DNA from: Silicimonas sp.
GTDB lineage: Bacteria; Pseudomonadota; Alphaproteobacteria; Rhodobacterales; Rhodobacteraceae
Assembly: GCA_022826205.1 (NCBI GenBank)
Contig: JAJDVJ010000051.1
Coordinates: 1-34,411 of the forward strand
Direction of reading: 5' to 3'
DNA: 34,411 nucleotides
Shown here: positions 25,960-34,040 of the stretch, piece after piece
Numbering within the stretch: the first letter of the stretch is position 1
Layout of the letters: each line of letters opens with the position of its first letter
The notes under the pieces: model-generated
Told to the model about the DNA's origin: nothing
The model's database searches: none
Seen by the model: only the letters and a program-made list of their open reading frames with translations
Translations under genes and position numbers: made by a program

Positions 25960-26916
25960 CTATCTCAGCTTCGGGTTCAGCGCGTCGCGCAGCCAGTCGC
26001 CGAGAAGATTCACGGAGAGCGCGAGCGCAAGCAGCGTGCAGGCTGGAAAGAACAGAATCCACCATTCGCCGGAGAAGAGGAATCCCTGGCCAATCCGGAT
26101 CAGTGTGCCGAGCGAGGGTTGTGTGGGCGGTGCGCCGACCCCGAGGAAGGACAGCGTCGCCTCGGCAATTATGGCGAGCGCAAGCGAGATCGTCGCGATC
26201 ACCAGCACGGGCGAGAGGACGTTCGGTAGAATGTGGCGGATCATGATTGCGGTCCCCGATCTGCCGATGAGTTGCGCGGCTTGCACGTATTCCTTCTTCG
26301 TCTCGACCAGCGTTGCGCCGCGCACGACGCGCGCAAACTGAACCCAGTCAGAGAGGCCGATCGCGAGAATCAGAACCCAGATGGCGATCTGGTCCCGATA
26401 TTCCACGGGCGTGAAACCCTTGGCGATGCCGAAAATGAGCATGGCGACGAGAATCGCGGGGAAGGTCAATTGCACGTCAGCGACGCGCATGATGATCGTC
26501 TCCGTCCAACCGCCGCGGTAGCCGGCAATCAGGCCCAATGTCACTCCGATCACCATGCCGAGCAATACGGCTGCGAAGCCTACCAAGAGCGAGATGCGCA
26601 TGCCAAAGAGAATGGTCGAGAAGACGTCGCGGCCCTGATCGTCAGTGCCGAGCCAGAAGCTCTCTCCGGTAAACGCATTTGGCGTGCCCGGCGCCGTGAA
26701 CCCGTTCATCAGGTTGAGCGTCGCGGGATCGAACGGGTCATGCGGCGCTACCAGCGGGGCAAGGAGCGCTCCCGAGACCAGGAGCACGACCACGACGAAC
26801 GAGACCATGGCGACCGGCGAATGGCGGAACGCCCAAGCGAGATCGCTTTGCCACATCGCCCTGATCCGCAAGGCCATTGGGTTGAACCGGTCCGGCGCGG
26901 TGCGTACGCTTGTCAT
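25960..26916 (-). CDS. ABC transporter permease, DppC/OppC type
   Basis: This 318-aa inner-membrane permease matches the DppC/OppC family. It starts with a cytosolic tail of about 35 residues, then TM1 ([20 protein letters not shown]). A periplasmic loop follows, with PFDPATLNL and [12 protein letters not shown], the hallmark of DppC-type subunits, and then five more predicted TM segments. The ATPase-contacting EAA-like loop ([13 protein letters not shown]...ILPN) is intact. The start at 26916 overlaps the dppB-type stop by 4 nt (ATGA), and a longer open frame upstream is antisense noise. Confidence 0.92.
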   Translation of the reverse strand: MTSVRTAPDRFNPMALRIRAMWQSDLAWAFRHSPVAMVSFVVVVLLVSGALLAPLVAPHDPFDPATLNLMNGFTAPGTPNAFTGESFWLGTDDQGRDVFSTILFGMRISLLVGFAAVLLGMVIGVTLGLIAGYRGGWTETIIMRVADVQLTFPAILVAMLIFGIAKGFTPVEYRDQIAIWVLILAIGLSDWVQFARVVRGATLVETKKEYVQAAQLIGRSGTAIMIRHILPNVLSPVLVIATISLALAIIAEATLSFLGVGAPPTQPSLGTLIRIGQGFLFSGEWWILFFPACTLLALALSVNLLGDWLRDALNPKLR

Positions 26917-27890
26917 GTGGTGTTCCCCTCGCCGCGGAGCCGCGGGTCGATCGCGACATAGAGGAGATCGACCAAGAGGTTGATCCCGACGAACATGACC
27001 GAGATCAGCATCAGATAAGCCGCCATCACCGGGATGTCGACGAACTGGATCGCATTGATGAAGAGCAGTCCGACGCCTGGCCACTGGAACACCGTTTCGG
27101 TGATGATCGCGAAGGCGATGATCGAGCCGAGTTGCAGGCCGGTCACGGTGATGACCGGGACGAGAGTGTTCTTCAGCGCATGGCGGAAGTTCACGACGCG
27201 CTCGGAGAGTCCCCTGGCGCGGGCGAAGTTGATGTAGTCCTGCCGGAGAACCTCGAGCATCTCGGCGCGCACGAGCCGCATGATCAGCGTCATCTGGTAC
27301 AGGCCGAGCGTGATTGCAGGCAGTACTAGCGCCTTGAGACCGCTCGCGGTGAGAAAGCCAGTGGACCATCCGCCGACATCGACCACGTCGCCACGCCCGA
27401 AACTGGGAAGCAGGTCCAGCTCCACCGAGAAGACGTAGATCAGCAAGATGCCTATGAGAAATGTGGGAAGGCTGACTCCAATGAGCGATCCGGTCATGAT
27501 CACGTTCGAGGCCCAGCCGTCGCGTCGAATCGCAGTGAATACGCCAAGCACTATGCCTATCACGATCGCGAAGAGGCCGCTGACGGCTGCCAGTTCCAGT
27601 GTTGCCGGTGCGCGTTCAGCGATGATCTCAGCCACGGGGCGACCCTGCCTGTAACTGACGCCGAAATTGCCCTGCACAGCGTTCTCGAGAAAGCGCCAGT
27701 ATTGGACGGGGAACGGCTGGTCGAGCCCGAGTTGCGCACGCAGGCGCTCGATGTCGGCCTGCGTGCGCTCCTGACCAAGCATGTTGTCAATCGGATCACC
27801 CACGAATCGGAACATGGAAAACGCCACGAGGCCGACGATGAGCAGAACGACGACGGACTGAAAGATGCGGCGAATGATGTAGTTCAGCAC
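26913..27890 (-). CDS. ABC transporter permease, DppB/OppB type
   Basis: This 325-aa inner-membrane permease matches the DppB/OppB family. It opens with the standard YIIRRIFQSVVVLLIVG first TM segment and has the family's FRFVGDPIDNMLG periplasmic stretch. The conserved LPAITLGLYQM and RAEMLEVLRQDYINFARARG segments, the latter being the coupling loop, follow later. Translation starts at a GTG, with GGGGAAG 4 nt upstream. It overlaps the DppC-type gene by ATGA. A strong hairpin lies between it and the preceding binding-protein gene. Confidence 0.92.
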   Translation of the reverse strand: MLNYIIRRIFQSVVVLLIVGLVAFSMFRFVGDPIDNMLGQERTQADIERLRAQLGLDQPFPVQYWRFLENAVQGNFGVSYRQGRPVAEIIAERAPATLELAAVSGLFAIVIGIVLGVFTAIRRDGWASNVIMTGSLIGVSLPTFLIGILLIYVFSVELDLLPSFGRGDVVDVGGWSTGFLTASGLKALVLPAITLGLYQMTLIMRLVRAEMLEVLRQDYINFARARGLSERVVNFRHALKNTLVPVITVTGLQLGSIIAFAIITETVFQWPGVGLLFINAIQFVDIPVMAAYLMLISVMFVGINLLVDLLYVAIDPRLRGEGNTT

Positions 27891-27942
27891 TAAGCTTCCC
27901 CGTGACCGTTATGGCGAAGGGGGCGCGGGTAGAGAGCGAATC

Positions 27943-27964
27943 CGGCCCGCCCGAAGGCGGGCCG
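27943..27964 (-). terminator. Strong UUCG-tetraloop hairpin after the third binding-protein gene
   Basis: On the minus strand CGGCCCGCC and GGCGGGCCG form a perfect 9-bp stem closed by a UUCG tetraloop, 20 nt past the stop at 27985 and 52 nt before the dppB-type start. There is no U-run. It more likely stabilises the upstream mRNA end or attenuates transcription than fully terminates it. Confidence 0.6.
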
Positions 27965-27984
27965 ACGGTGCAGCGTCCGGAAGG

Positions 27985-29562
27985 TCAGTTGACCGTTACC
28001 CAACGCAGGATGAAGAAGTTGTCCGGTCGCTGTGTCAGCTCAACACTTGATTGGGCGCCCCAAACAAGCGGCTGGACGTACATCGTCACGTAGGCATGCT
28101 CGTCTTGATAGAGCGCGGTCACCTCGTCCAGCATCGCCTGCCGTCTGGTGTCGTCGATCTCGGACTGGATCATCGGCAGAAGCTCATCGATTCTGGAATT
28201 CGAGTATCCCCCGAAATTCCAGCTGCCAAGCTTCTTCTCGCTGTTCGGAGTGGACGCGAGGAACCGAATCGGATGCTCGTGATCGAAGGTGCCTGGTGAC
28301 CAGCCCAGCATGTACATGTCAAAGTTGTCCTCGCGCAGCTCCGGCCAGTAGTTGCGGACCGGCATCGCGTCGAGTTCGGCTGTGATGCCCACATGAGCCA
28401 GCATGCCGACGACGGCTTGGCAGACAGCCTCGTCGTTCAGGTAGCGGTCGTTCGGACACTTGAGACCGAAGCTGAACCCGTCAGGATAGCCGGCGTCGGC
28501 AAGCAATGTCCTTGCACGGTCCGGATCGAATGCAGGGCGCATGTCATTTGCCGTGGAGAAGCCTCGCATCGCGGGGCTGACAAGCTGGCTTGCCGGTTCG
28601 GCGCTGCCGCGCATGATGGTTTGCAGGATGGCAGGCACGTTGATCGCGCTTGCCACTGCCTCGCGCACGCGCACGTCCCTGAAGGGATTCGGATCACCCG
28701 TGTTGGGTCCGTATTTCAGTGCTTCCGCCTCGTGGGCGAAGCCAAGCATGATGACGCGGGCCTCGATTCCCCGGATGACCTTGACCGCGTCCTGGCCGGA
28801 CAGCCGTTCGGCGTCCTGGATTGGCACAGGGTTGATCAGGTCGACATCTCCAGAAAGCAGGGCGGCGACGGCCGTGGCCGGGTTCTGGATGGGCAGGAAC
28901 GTCGCCTCGGTGATGTTGTGTTCGACTTCGCCCCACCAGCCGCCAAAGGGCCGAAGAACTGTTTCCAGGCCGGGCTGGCGGCCGCTCAGCACGAAGGCGC
29001 CGGTACCATTGGCGTTAAGCGTGGCATGGTTTCCCGATTCCTTGTCTGGCCGCTCTGCGCCATTCGCTTCGGCCCAGTCAGCATCCATCATCATCCAGTT
29101 GGCGATCGAGTCCGGGAAGATCGGGTTCGGCACGTTGGTCATGACGTCAATCGTGAAGTCGTCGACCTTGATCACGTCCGAAACAGTCGCAAACCAGCTG
29201 CGCACGTCCGACGCTTCCGATGATGCGCGTTCGTAGGAAAAGACCACGTCTTCAGCGTCGAACTCGCTTCCATCGTGGAACGTGACACCCTGACGAAGGA
29301 AGAAGCGCCAGCCCGCCCCGTCGCCGATGGGTTCCCAACTCGTGGCCAGCGCGGGCTCGATCGACATGTCTCTGCCACGGCGCACGAGGCCCTCGTAGAC
29401 GTTGTTCAGGAAGCCTAGGACCGGTGCGGAGCTCACGGCATGCGGATCCATCGTCTGCGGGTCGGTGGTGCCCGCCCATCTGAAGGTTTCGGCATGCGTG
29501 CCGGCAGCAATGCCGGTTGCCAATAGAAGACCCAGTACACCAGTTGAAGCTCTTGCTGTCAT
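27985..29562 (-). CDS. ABC transporter substrate-binding protein, family 5 (copy 1, divergent)
   Basis: This 525-aa periplasmic protein belongs to solute-binding family 5 (DppA/OppA type). A Sec signal peptide (about 24 residues, ending THAETFRW) precedes mature regions with MDPHAVSSAP, LRQGVTFHDGSEFDAEDVVFSYERA, NANGTGAF and the C-terminal domain with CPNDRYLNDEAVCQ. It has no lipobox cysteine, so it is soluble. The start at 29562 has AAGGGGGATACA before it; an open frame extending to 29853 is spurious. It is clearly related to the two upstream binding proteins but far more diverged, including the ligand-facing parts, so a different cargo is likely. It lies directly before the permease genes. 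Confidence 0.93.
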   Translation of the reverse strand: MTARASTGVLGLLLATGIAAGTHAETFRWAGTTDPQTMDPHAVSSAPVLGFLNNVYEGLVRRGRDMSIEPALATSWEPIGDGAGWRFFLRQGVTFHDGSEFDAEDVVFSYERASSEASDVRSWFATVSDVIKVDDFTIDVMTNVPNPIFPDSIANWMMMDADWAEANGAERPDKESGNHATLNANGTGAFVLSGRQPGLETVLRPFGGWWGEVEHNITEATFLPIQNPATAVAALLSGDVDLINPVPIQDAERLSGQDAVKVIRGIEARVIMLGFAHEAEALKYGPNTGDPNPFRDVRVREAVASAINVPAILQTIMRGSAEPASQLVSPAMRGFSTANDMRPAFDPDRARTLLADAGYPDGFSFGLKCPNDRYLNDEAVCQAVVGMLAHVGITAELDAMPVRNYWPELREDNFDMYMLGWSPGTFDHEHPIRFLASTPNSEKKLGSWNFGGYSNSRIDELLPMIQSEIDDTRRQAMLDEVTALYQDEHAYVTMYVQPLVWGAQSSVELTQRPDNFFILRWVTVN

Positions 29563-29612
29563 TGTATCCCCCTTTGTGTCAGCAGGCGCCACTCTGGCAT
29601 GTTTGGCGCGGA

Positions 29613-29618
29613 TGGCAA
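29613..29618 (-). promoter_or_regulatory. Conserved upstream box (copy 1)
   Basis: On the minus strand TTGCCA lies exactly 50 nt before the ATG at 29562, the same distance as in the two upstream paralogous genes. It could be a -35 element or regulator site; no convincing -10 is seen. Confidence 0.35.
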
Positions 29619-29765
29619 GGCGTGGTCGCTCCGCATTCCGGAATGCACGCATGCCGAAAATGCCCGCAATGGGGAAAGAGTGATGGATCCCGGGACTCTC
29701 GATGTCGAGCCAGAACGGCTCTGGAAAGGTCGATTGATAGGCCCGGCGCACTGCGATGCAACGAA

Positions 29766-29787
29766 CGAAGGGCGGCTCACGCGCCGC
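29766..29787 (-). terminator. Hairpin after the second binding-protein gene
   Basis: AGGGCGGC and GCCGCCCT form a perfect 8-bp stem with a 6-nt loop, 19 nt after the stop at 29807 on the minus strand. No U-run follows, so 3'-end stabilisation or partial termination is more likely than full termination. Confidence 0.5.
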
Positions 29788-29806
29788 CCTCCGGGTTGAT
29801 CGAGCT

Positions 29807-31387
29807 TCAGTTGAAGCTGAAATACTTGAACTTGGCCGTGTCGTCCGGGGCAACGATGGTCTGGATGTCGGACCTCATGCCCCAGTTCAGCACCTGGTGG
29901 TGGATCGGGACGTAGATCTGCTCATCCTGAACCACCTGCCAGATCTCGGCGATCATGCTGTTGCGTTTCGGCAGGTCCGTCTCGGAAGCGAGCGCCTCGA
30001 TCTTGGAGTCAAGGCCAGAGTTACCGAAGCGTGTGCCGTTCCACGATCCGTACTTCTCGTCCCGCGAATGGACGAGGAAGTTGAAGATGTACTCGGAATC
30101 GTAAGTCGGGACGCCCCAGCCGAGCATGTAGAAGTCGGTTTCCAGCTTGTTGATCAGCGGGAAGTGCTGGGCCTTTGGCAAGGCTTCAAGGGTCACTGTG
30201 ACACCTATCTGCGCCAGCATCCCGACCGCCGCCTGGCAGATGGCCTCATCGTTGATGTAGCGGTCGTTTGGGCAGTTGAGCCGGATCGAGAACCCGTCTC
30301 CGTAGCCGGCCTCGGTCATGAGCGCCTTCGCGGCGTCAGTGTCGTGGTCTGGAACCTGGTCGAGCCCGGCGTTCCAGCCGTTGACGAAGGGCGGCATGAT
30401 GACTCCAGCTGGCTGAGACTGTTCGCGCATCACGACTTTCATTATGGCGTCGCGATTGATCGCGATATTAAATGCCTGCCGCACGCGGATGTCTGCGAAC
30501 GGGTTCTTTCCGTCGACATTGTCCGTGGCCAGGTCGTCATCGCCGACATTCATTCCGAAGAAGATCACACGGTTTTGTGGCGCGGTTCGCACGTCCAGCC
30601 CGTCGCTGGCGGCGACGCGCGACAAGTCTTGCACCGGCACGTCCTGGATGAAGTCGACTTCGCCTGAGAGGAGCGCCGCGACCCGGGTCGCTGCGTTCTG
30701 GATCGGCGTGTAGACGATTTCCGTCACCTCCATCGGGAACTCGCCTTTGCCCCAGTATTCCTCGTTGATCGTGAGCACCGTCTTTGTGTCGGGCTCGCGG
30801 CTCACGAGCTTGTAGGGACCGGTGCCGTTGGCGTTCTTTGCGGCGTAGGTGTCCTCGCCGCCTTCGTAGTCCTGTACCTTCACCGCGTTGTTCGCTTCGG
30901 CCCAGCCCTTGTCGATGATGAAGAGGTTGGTGAGGTTGGACGGCATGATCGGGTTCGGTCCGTCGGTGACGATCTCGAATTCGTACTTGCCAGGCGCGCG
31001 CACCTCCTTGACCGAGGCGAGAAGCTCCTTGTAGTCGCTGTCTGGAGTCATGGCGCGGTTGAACGAGAAGACCGCGTCCTCGCTGTCGAATTCCGCGCCG
31101 TCGTGGAAGCTCACGCCTTCGCGCAGCTTGAAGACCCAGACGTTCGGATCGCTTTCGGACGGGCCCCACTCGGTGGCCAATGCCGGCACAATCGCGCCAG
31201 TCATGTCCCGCATGACCAGTGGTTCCATGATCTGGTGCGCCAGCGCGGAAGTCGGGCCTTCGTTCTGTGCGTGCGGGTCGAGCGTCAGCGAGTCGCCCGC
31301 CCGTGCCCAGCGCAGCGCTTCGGCGCTTGCTCCCAGCGAAGTTGCAGTAAGCAACGCTGCTGCGATTGTCAGACATTTGGTCTGCAT
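29807..31387 (-). CDS. ABC transporter substrate-binding protein, family 5 (copy 2, tandem duplicate)
   Basis: This 526-aa periplasmic binding protein of solute-binding family 5 has a Sec signal peptide (MQTKCLTIAAALLTATS..., cleavage near SAEALRW). The usual LREGVSFHDGAEFDSEDAVFSFNRA and NANGTGPYKLV segments and a C-terminal domain with LNCPNDRYINDEAICQ follow. It is nearly identical to the 526-aa protein at 31523-33103 across the mature chain, aligning without gaps, while the signal peptides differ. GGGGAGG precedes the ATG. Whether it recognises a peptide, opine or other small molecule cannot be told from sequence. Confidence 0.94.
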   Translation of the reverse strand: MQTKCLTIAAALLTATSLGASAEALRWARAGDSLTLDPHAQNEGPTSALAHQIMEPLVMRDMTGAIVPALATEWGPSESDPNVWVFKLREGVSFHDGAEFDSEDAVFSFNRAMTPDSDYKELLASVKEVRAPGKYEFEIVTDGPNPIMPSNLTNLFIIDKGWAEANNAVKVQDYEGGEDTYAAKNANGTGPYKLVSREPDTKTVLTINEEYWGKGEFPMEVTEIVYTPIQNAATRVAALLSGEVDFIQDVPVQDLSRVAASDGLDVRTAPQNRVIFFGMNVGDDDLATDNVDGKNPFADIRVRQAFNIAINRDAIMKVVMREQSQPAGVIMPPFVNGWNAGLDQVPDHDTDAAKALMTEAGYGDGFSIRLNCPNDRYINDEAICQAAVGMLAQIGVTVTLEALPKAQHFPLINKLETDFYMLGWGVPTYDSEYIFNFLVHSRDEKYGSWNGTRFGNSGLDSKIEALASETDLPKRNSMIAEIWQVVQDEQIYVPIHHQVLNWGMRSDIQTIVAPDDTAKFKYFSFN

Positions 31388-31418
31388 GATCAGTCCTCCC
31401 CTTTTGACAGGCTGAAGT

Positions 31419-31461
31419 AATGGCCATGCGCACGGATTTGCAATGGGGCAATTGCCGCATG
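31419..31461 (-). promoter_or_regulatory. Conserved upstream box (copy 2)
   Basis: On the minus strand this block holds GCGGCAATT, CCCCATTGCAAAT, TGCGC and CCATT in the same order as the block before the duplicate gene at 33135-33180. It ends the same 31 nt before the start codon. TTGCAA (31438-31443) lies 50 nt before the ATG. It is probably the promoter or operator duplicated with the gene. Confidence 0.5.
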
Positions 31462-31485
31462 TGTGGAACTACGCCCAGAGGCTCA

Positions 31486-31500
31486 AGGCGGTTTCTGCCT
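31486..31500 (-). terminator. Weak hairpin after the first binding-protein gene
   Basis: AGGCAG and CCGCCT (minus strand) pair over 6 bp, one of them a G-T wobble, around an AAA loop, 22 nt after the stop at 31523. It is weaker than the hairpins after the other two binding-protein genes but sits in the same place. Confidence 0.35.
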
Positions 31501-31522
31501 CGCCCCGAGGGTCACCTTGGCG

Positions 31523-33103
31523 TCAGTCGAAGCTGAAATACTTGAACTTGGCCGTGTCGTCGGACGCCACGATGGTCCGGATGTTCGATCTCATGCCCCA
31601 GTTCAGCACCTGATGGTGGATCGGGATGTAGATCTGTTCGTCCTGAACCACCTGCCAGATCTCGGCGATCATGCGATCACGTTTGGCCAGGTCGATCTCG
31701 GTGGCCAGCGCCTCGATCCTGGCGTCGAGACCGGCGTCGCGGAAGCGTGTGCCGTTCCATGATCCGTACTTCTCGTCCCGCGAATGGACGAGGAAGTTGA
31801 AGATGTGTTCGGAATCGTAGGTCTGCACGCCCCACCCAAGCAGGTAGAAGTCGGTCTTCAGGTTGTTGATCAGCGGAAAGTGCTGAGCCTTCGGCAGAGC
31901 CTCCATTTTCACCACGATTCCGATCTGCGCCAGCATCGCGACCGACGCCCGGCAGATGGACTCGTCGTTGATGTAGCGGTCGTTCGGGCAGTTGAGCCGG
32001 ATGGCGAAACCGTCGCCGTAGCCGGCTTCTGCCATGAGCGCCCTTGCGGCCCCAATGTCAGGGTCCGGCGCCTGATCGAGCGCTTCCGTCCAGCCGTTGA
32101 CGAAGGGCGGCATGATGACTCCCGCTGGCTGGGACTGGCCGCGCATCACGATCTTCTTGATGGCGTCCCGTTTGATCGCGATGTTGATTGCCTGCCGCAC
32201 GCGGATGTCGGCAAAGGGGTTCCTTCCATCGACATCGTCCGTGGCCAGATCGTCATCGCCGACGTTCATCCCGAAAAAGATCACGCGGTTCTGCAGCGCA
32301 GTCCGAACGTCAAGACCGTCGCTGCCTGCTACCCGTGCGATGTCCTGAACCGGAACGTCCTGGATGAAGTCCACCTCGCCCGACAGCAGCGCGGCGACAC
32401 GGGTGGCGCCGTTCATGATCGGCGTGTAGACGATTTCCGTCACTTCCATCGGAAATTCGTCCTTGCCCCAATAGTCCTCGTTGACCGTCAGCACCGTCCT
32501 GGTGTCAGGTTCGCGGCTGACGAGCCTGTAGGGGCCGGTTCCATTGGCGTTCCTGGCCGCATAGGTGTTCTCGCCGCCCCCGTAGTCCTGCACCTTCACC
32601 GCGTTGTTCGCCTGGGCCCATCCCTTGTCGATGATGAAGATGTTGGTAAGGTTGGCCGGCATGATCGGGTTCGGTCCGTCGGTCACGATCTCGAACACGT
32701 GCCTTTCGGGCGCACGCACCTCCTTGACCGAGGCGAGAAGCGTCTTGAAGTCGCTTTCCGGGGTCATGGCGCGGTTGAACGAGAAGACCGCGTCCTCGCT
32801 GTCGAACTCCGCGCCGTCGTGGAACTTCACCCCTTCGCGCAGCTTGAAGACCCAGACATTCGGGTCGTTCTCGGATGGGCCCCATTCGGTTGCCAGTGCC
32901 GGAACGATATTGCCGGTCATGTCCCGGAGGACCAATGGCTCCATGATCTGATGCGCGAGCGCGGATGTCGGGCCTTCGTTCTGTGCGTGCGGGTCGAGCG
33001 TCAGCGAGTCGCCCGCGCGCGCCCAGCGCAGCGCTTCGGCATCCACGGTCGGCGCTGTCGCTGCCAGCAACGCGGCGGCCATTGTCAGGCAATTGATCCA
33101 CAT
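31523..33103 (-). CDS. ABC transporter substrate-binding protein, family 5 (copy 3, tandem duplicate)
   Basis: This 526-aa family 5 binding protein is the tandem partner of the one at 29807-31387. It has a Sec signal peptide (MWINCLTMAAALLAATAPTV..., cleavage near DAEALRW). Then come LREGVKFHDGAEFDSEDAV, NANGTGPYRLV, VDFIQDVPVQD, LNCPNDRYINDESICR and a C-terminus KFKYFSFD that matches its twin except for the last residue. It is the first gene of the transport locus. The start at 33103 has AGGAAAA upstream; a longer frame to 33148 lacks a signal peptide start. Changes from its twin are scattered, mostly conservative. Confidence 0.94.
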   Translation of the reverse strand: MWINCLTMAAALLAATAPTVDAEALRWARAGDSLTLDPHAQNEGPTSALAHQIMEPLVLRDMTGNIVPALATEWGPSENDPNVWVFKLREGVKFHDGAEFDSEDAVFSFNRAMTPESDFKTLLASVKEVRAPERHVFEIVTDGPNPIMPANLTNIFIIDKGWAQANNAVKVQDYGGGENTYAARNANGTGPYRLVSREPDTRTVLTVNEDYWGKDEFPMEVTEIVYTPIMNGATRVAALLSGEVDFIQDVPVQDIARVAGSDGLDVRTALQNRVIFFGMNVGDDDLATDDVDGRNPFADIRVRQAINIAIKRDAIKKIVMRGQSQPAGVIMPPFVNGWTEALDQAPDPDIGAARALMAEAGYGDGFAIRLNCPNDRYINDESICRASVAMLAQIGIVVKMEALPKAQHFPLINNLKTDFYLLGWGVQTYDSEHIFNFLVHSRDEKYGSWNGTRFRDAGLDARIEALATEIDLAKRDRMIAEIWQVVQDEQIYIPIHHQVLNWGMRSNIRTIVASDDTAKFKYFSFD

Positions 33104-33134
33104 GAGTTTTCCTGTCCGGTCAGCGAATTGATCA

Positions 33135-33180
33135 AATGGTGCGCGCATTGATTTGGCAATGGGGATCTAGAATTGCCGCG
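33135..33180 (-). promoter_or_regulatory. Conserved upstream box (copy 3)
   Basis: This is the minus-strand block matching 31419-31461, with GCGGCAATT, CCCCATTGCCAAAT, TGCGC and CCATT. TTGCCA (33154-33159) is 50 nt before the ATG at 33103; TTTGAT 17 nt further on is a weak -10 candidate. A TTGATCAA palindrome at 33128-33135 overlaps the edge. Confidence 0.5.
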
Positions 33181-33335
33181 ACGGGAATTCCGGCCATGCG
33201 GGGCGCTCCTGAAAGAACCCGGCAAGTCAACTGCCAACGTTGTCCTGCACGGCCTAACGATGTTCCAGCCTGCAGCGCCGGCATCGACTTTCGGACTTGC
33301 TGACCACCTGCGTCGCCAGTGAACAGGTGCCTGGA

Positions 33336-33698
33336 CTATTCGCTGTTGTGCTTCCGGATCTTGTCGGCAGCGTCCTTGTCGTAGGCGACGCCCTTTTCAT
33401 CGAAGAGCTGGTCCAGCTCGCCCGAAAGGGTCATCTCGGTGATGATGTCGCAGCCGCCGACGAACTCGCCCTTGACATAAAGTTGCGGAATTGTCGGCCA
33501 GTCCGAAAAGTCCTTGATGCCTTGCCGAATCTCTTCATCGGCGAGGACGTTCACGTCTCTGAACTCGACGCCCATGAAATTCAGCACGCCGGCCACGCGG
33601 CTCGAAAACCCGCATTGCGGCATCACCTTGGTGCCTTTCATGAAGAGCACCACGTCATTGGCGTCGACGGTATCCTTGATCTGTTCCTGCGCGGTCAT
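33336..33698 (-). CDS. grxD: Monothiol glutaredoxin, Grx4/GrxD family
   Basis: This 120-aa protein is a monothiol glutaredoxin that holds a [2Fe-2S] cluster with glutathione and delivers it, often together with BolA. The single active-site cysteine is C29 in the CGFS motif, preceded by the conserved KGTK (21-24). The WPTIPQLYVKGEFVGGCDI segment and GELDQLF end complete the family pattern. The start at 33698 has AGAGAG upstream and gives the usual length; the open frame to 33761 is not conserved. It lies downstream of bolA on the same strand, with 105 nt between them. The symbol follows the E. coli Grx4 name. Confidence 0.95.
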   Translation of the reverse strand: MTAQEQIKDTVDANDVVLFMKGTKVMPQCGFSSRVAGVLNFMGVEFRDVNVLADEEIRQGIKDFSDWPTIPQLYVKGEFVGGCDIITEMTLSGELDQLFDEKGVAYDKDAADKIRKHNSE

Positions 33699-33803
33699 GT
33701 CTGTCTCTCTGCGATCGCGGCCATGTTTCTGACAGATAGTCCGCGATTGCCCGAATTGCAAAGTGTCCGAGGCGTCTTTCGGGATGACTGCTCCAGCAGC
33801 AGG

Positions 33804-34040
33804 CTATTCCGGGGCCCTGGTGGTCAGTGCCAGCGCGTGCAACTCGCCATCCGGCCCATCCATACGGCCCTTCAGCGCGGCATAGACCGCGCGCTGTTGC
33901 TCAACACGGTTCATGCCACGAAAGCTCTCGTCGATCACCATCGCCGACATGTGGACGCCGTCATCGCCGCCGATCTGTATGGTGGCGTTCGGGAAGCGCT
34001 CTCGCAGGAGCGCCTCGATTTCGTGAGCCTGCATCGGCAT
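33804..34040 (-). CDS. BolA family protein
   Basis: This 78-aa protein is a BolA-like [2Fe-2S] partner of monothiol glutaredoxin. It shows the short class fold: an N-terminal helix (EIEALLRERFPNA), a GVHMSAMVI strand, the FRGMNRVEQQRAVYAAL motif (about 40-56) and a C-terminal ELHALAL strand containing the conserved histidine. The start at 34040 is preceded by GAGGGAAC at a good distance; an upstream frame to 34148 does not resemble BolA. The bolA-grxD order on one strand is the usual alphaproteobacterial arrangement; in many relatives purL lies upstream, but it is not within this window. Confidence 0.92.
   Translation of the reverse strand: MPMQAHEIEALLRERFPNATIQIGGDDGVHMSAMVIDESFRGMNRVEQQRAVYAALKGRMDGPDGELHALALTTRAPE

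Larger units (their letters stand above)
29807..33180. repeat. Tandem gene duplication of a binding protein with its upstream region
   Basis: The units 29807-31461 and 31523-33180 each contain a 526-codon gene, a 31-nt spacer and a conserved upstream block. The proteins align without gaps and differ at a minority of positions by eye (not computed). The 3' flanks and signal peptides have diverged. The duplication therefore carried the promoter region. Confidence 0.8.

Noticed and set aside
31784-33151. 455-codon plus-strand open frame
   Set aside because: It is the antisense shadow of a binding-protein gene with a clear signal peptide and family motifs.
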